Source of the DNA: Bradyrhizobium valentinum
GTDB lineage: Bacteria; Pseudomonadota; Alphaproteobacteria; Rhizobiales; Xanthobacteraceae
Direction: 5' to 3'
Assembly (NCBI RefSeq): GCF_001440405.1
Contig: NZ_LLXX01000067.1
Span: forward strand, 62,340-126,339
Length of the DNA: 64,000 bases
The notes beneath the pieces are model-generated. The model ran no database searches and was not told where the DNA came from. It worked only from the letters and a program-made list of their open reading frames with translations. Below are positions 62,157 through 64,000 of this stretch, in pieces (the stretch's first letter is position 1; each line of letters starts with the position of its first letter). The translations under genes and the position numbers were made by a program.

Positions 62157-64000
62157 CTACTCTGCGGCGCGCGGCATCGTGGCGTCCTGAATGACCCGCC
62201 AGATCCGGTTCGGCGTCGCCGGCATGTCGACGTGAAGAACGCCGAGATGGGACAGCGCGTCGACGACGGAGTTGATAACGGCTGCAGGCGATCCGATGGT
62301 GCCGACCTCGCCACATCCTTTCACGCCCATCGGCGTGTGCGTACAAAGCGTGGAATGGGTCTTGATCGTCATATTCGGCAGGTGATCGGCGCGCGGCATG
62401 GTGTAATCCATAAACGACCCCGACAGCAGTTGTCCCGAGACGTCGTCATAGACGGCGTTTTCATACAAAGCCTGGCCCACGCCCTGAACGATGCCGCCAT
62501 GCAACTGTCCTTCGACAATCATCGGGTTGATGACGGTGCCGACGTCGTCGACCGCGGTGTATTTCTCCAGCGTAACGATCCCCGTCTCGGGATCGATTTC
62601 AACTTCGGCGATGTGACAGCCGCCCGGATAGGTGAAATTGACCGGATCGTAATAGGCCTGTTCCTCCAGTCCAGGCTCGAGGATTTCAAGCGGATAGTCG
62701 TGCGGCACATAGGCAGCGCCTGCGATTTCCTGGAATGTCTTGCTGCGGTCAGTACCCGCAACCGAAAAGACCCCGGCCTCGAACTGAATATCGTGCTCGC
62801 TTGCCTCGAGCAGGTGCGCCGCGATCTTCTTGCCCTTCAGGACCACTTTATCGCTCGCCTTCGAGAGCGCGGCGCCGCCGACGACCAGCGATCGCGAGCC
62901 GTAGGTGCCCATGCCGAACTGCACACGGTCGGTATCGCCGAACACGATGTCGACGTTATCGAAGGCGACACCGAGCTTCTCCGACACGATCTGCGCGAAG
63001 GTGGTTTCGTGCCCCTGCCCGTGATTGTGGGTACCGATCAGCACCGTCACCTGCCCGGTCGGATGCACCCGGACAGTGGCGCTTTCGTAGAGGCCGCCGC
63101 GGGCGCCGAGGCGCCCGGCAAAGCGCGACGGCGCGAGGCCGCAGGCTTCGACATAGGTCGAATAGCCGAGGCCGCGGAACTTGCCGTCACGTTCCGACGC
63201 CGCCTTGCGTTGCGCGAAGCCTGCGACATCCGCTTCTGCAAGCGCGCCCTCGAGGCAGCCCATCGGATCGCCGGAATCATATTCGACGAGCACCGGCGTC
63301 TGATACGGATAGGATTCCTTGGCAATGATATTGCGACGGCGCAGTTCGACGCGATCGATACCCATTTCTTTGGCCGCCACATCCACCAGCCGTTCGACCA
63401 CGAACGTCGCTTCCGGCCGCCCGGCGCCCCGATAAGCATCGACCGGCACCGTGTTAGTGAAGATAACCTTCACGTTGCAATAGATCGCAGGGGTCGTGTA
63501 GACGCCGCTCAACAATGGACCATAGAGATTGGTTGGGATGTTGGGGCCGAAGGTGGAGAGATAGCCACCCATATTGGCCAATGTGACGACCTTCAGCGCG
63601 AGGAATTTTCCATTCTGGTCCAGCGCCAGTTCGGCCTCGGTGACGTGATCCCGGCCGTGCCGGTCCGAGATGAAGCCCTCGGAACGGTCCGCCACCCACT
63701 TGATGGGGCGGCCGACCCGCTTCGCCGCCCAGGTGATCACCGCTTCCTCGCCGTAGTGGAATTGCTTGACGCCGAAGCCGCCGCCCACGTCGGGCGCCAC
63801 CACGCGCATTTTCTGCTCGGGAATCTTGAGCACCAGGGCGCTCATCAAGAATCGCACCACATGCGGAAACTGGCTCGTGGTCCACAGCGTATAATGGCCG
63901 GTCCCGCCATTATACTCGGCGACTGCCGCGCGCGGCTCCATCGGATTGCCGATCAGCCGATTGTTGACGAGGCTGAGACGCGCCACATGCGCGGCCTTCT
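62157..64000 (-). CDS. Molybdopterin-binding subunit of a xanthine dehydrogenase-family hydroxylase (partial)
   Basis: The visible 613 or so residues run off the right edge of the window, so the N-terminus (about 170 residues of a usual 780) is missing. Motifs present are [20 protein letters not shown], the active-site loop [20 protein letters not shown] (form II type; true CO dehydrogenases read AYRCSFR), [16 protein letters not shown] and the catalytic Glu in [16 protein letters not shown]. It hydroxylates a carbon next to nitrogen or an aldehyde. The molybdenum cofactor is in the cytosine-dinucleotide form in relatives. It is the first visible gene of the hydroxylase operon. Confidence 0.93.
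   Translation of the reverse strand, partial: KAAHVARLSLVNNRLIGNPMEPRAAVAEYNGGTGHYTLWTTSQFPHVVRFLMSALVLKIPEQKMRVVAPDVGGGFGVKQFHYGEEAVITWAAKRVGRPIKWVADRSEGFISDRHGRDHVTEAELALDQNGKFLALKVVTLANMGGYLSTFGPNIPTNLYGPLLSGVYTTPAIYCNVKVIFTNTVPVDAYRGAGRPEATFVVERLVDVAAKEMGIDRVELRRRNIIAKESYPYQTPVLVEYDSGDPMGCLEGALAEADVAGFAQRKAASERDGKFRGLGYSTYVEACGLAPSRFAGRLGARGGLYESATVRVHPTGQVTVLIGTHNHGQGHETTFAQIVSEKLGVAFDNVDIVFGDTDRVQFGMGTYGSRSLVVGGAALSKASDKVVLKGKKIAAHLLEASEHDIQFEAGVFSVAGTDRSKTFQEIAGAAYVPHDYPLEILEPGLEEQAYYDPVNFTYPGGCHIAEVEIDPETGIVTLEKYTAVDDVGTVINPMIVEGQLHGGIVQGVGQALYENAVYDDVSGQLLSGSFMDYTMPRADHLPNMTIKTHSTLCTHTPMGVKGCGEVGTIGSPAAVINSVVDALSHLGVLHVDMPATPNRIWRVIQDATMPRAAE

Overview
The window reads as the chromosome of an alphaproteobacterium of the Bradyrhizobium/Rhodopseudomonas type. 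This rests on GC-rich, GC3-biased coding, on protein families common in that group (DUF992, DUF6894, HdeD, form II CoxL-like hydroxylases, many acyl-CoA enzymes, HxlR/TetR/LysR regulators), and on the style of the proteins. It is an inference from content; no rRNA, tRNA or marker gene settles it. No CRISPR array, complete insertion sequence, tRNA or rRNA was seen, and no convincing rho-independent terminator.

Layout. 1-6 kb: envelope and small stress-type genes (Bax inhibitor-1, DUF6894, a small secreted peptide, AI-2E permease family, DUF992, HdeD), followed by a tandem duplication that yields two Tat-signal, Trp/Cys/Arg-rich exported peptides. 6-15.4 kb: a five-gene efflux operon that joins an RND pump (adaptor and permease) to an ABC-2 exporter of the YhiI/RbbA/YhhJ type. 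15.6-17 kb: a beta-phosphoglucomutase-like HAD enzyme beside a truncated GH65 phosphorylase. 17.2-23 kb: a leftward catabolic operon (acyl-CoA ligase, orphan branched-chain-type binding protein, Old Yellow Enzyme, enoyl-CoA hydratase, SDR). 23.4-28.2 kb: an HxlR regulator divergent from two oxidoreductases, an SDR and an alpha/beta hydrolase. 28.2-34.2 kb: a TetR-headed operon (molybdopterin oxidoreductase, SDR, enoyl-CoA hydratase) divergent from a thiolase, with a perfect palindrome between them. 34.3-37.5 kb: a Bcr/CflA transporter, a flavin reductase, a second HxlR regulator and a 49-residue protein. 37.5-42.6 kb: a decayed stretch with gene fragments and dispersed repeats around one intact D-aminoacylase-like amidohydrolase. 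42.7-58.4 kb: an energy-metabolism block (OxyR, an orphan GroEL with a His-rich tail, SoxY/SoxZ, a cytochrome c, a flavocytochrome-c sulfide dehydrogenase flavoprotein, and an operon of about 9.4 kb for an unusual cbb3-type oxidase with its copper ATPase, with a divergent SCO). 59-64 kb: a LysR regulator, an amidase, and the FAD and (partial) molybdenum subunits of a xanthine dehydrogenase-family hydroxylase.

How the genes work together. The acyl-CoA ligase/hydratase/SDR/thiolase sets suggest activation and beta-oxidation-like breakdown of organic acids under HxlR and TetR control. A near-identical 21-bp site lies in the promoter of the ligase operon and upstream of the second HxlR gene 13.4 kb away, which suggests one regulon. 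In the 42.7-58.4 kb block, SoxYZ and the sulfide dehydrogenase could pass electrons through small c-type cytochromes to the cbb3-like oxidase, whose CcoP role looks split between a CcoO fusion and a tiny membrane protein. This block is the best candidate for an undescribed arrangement.
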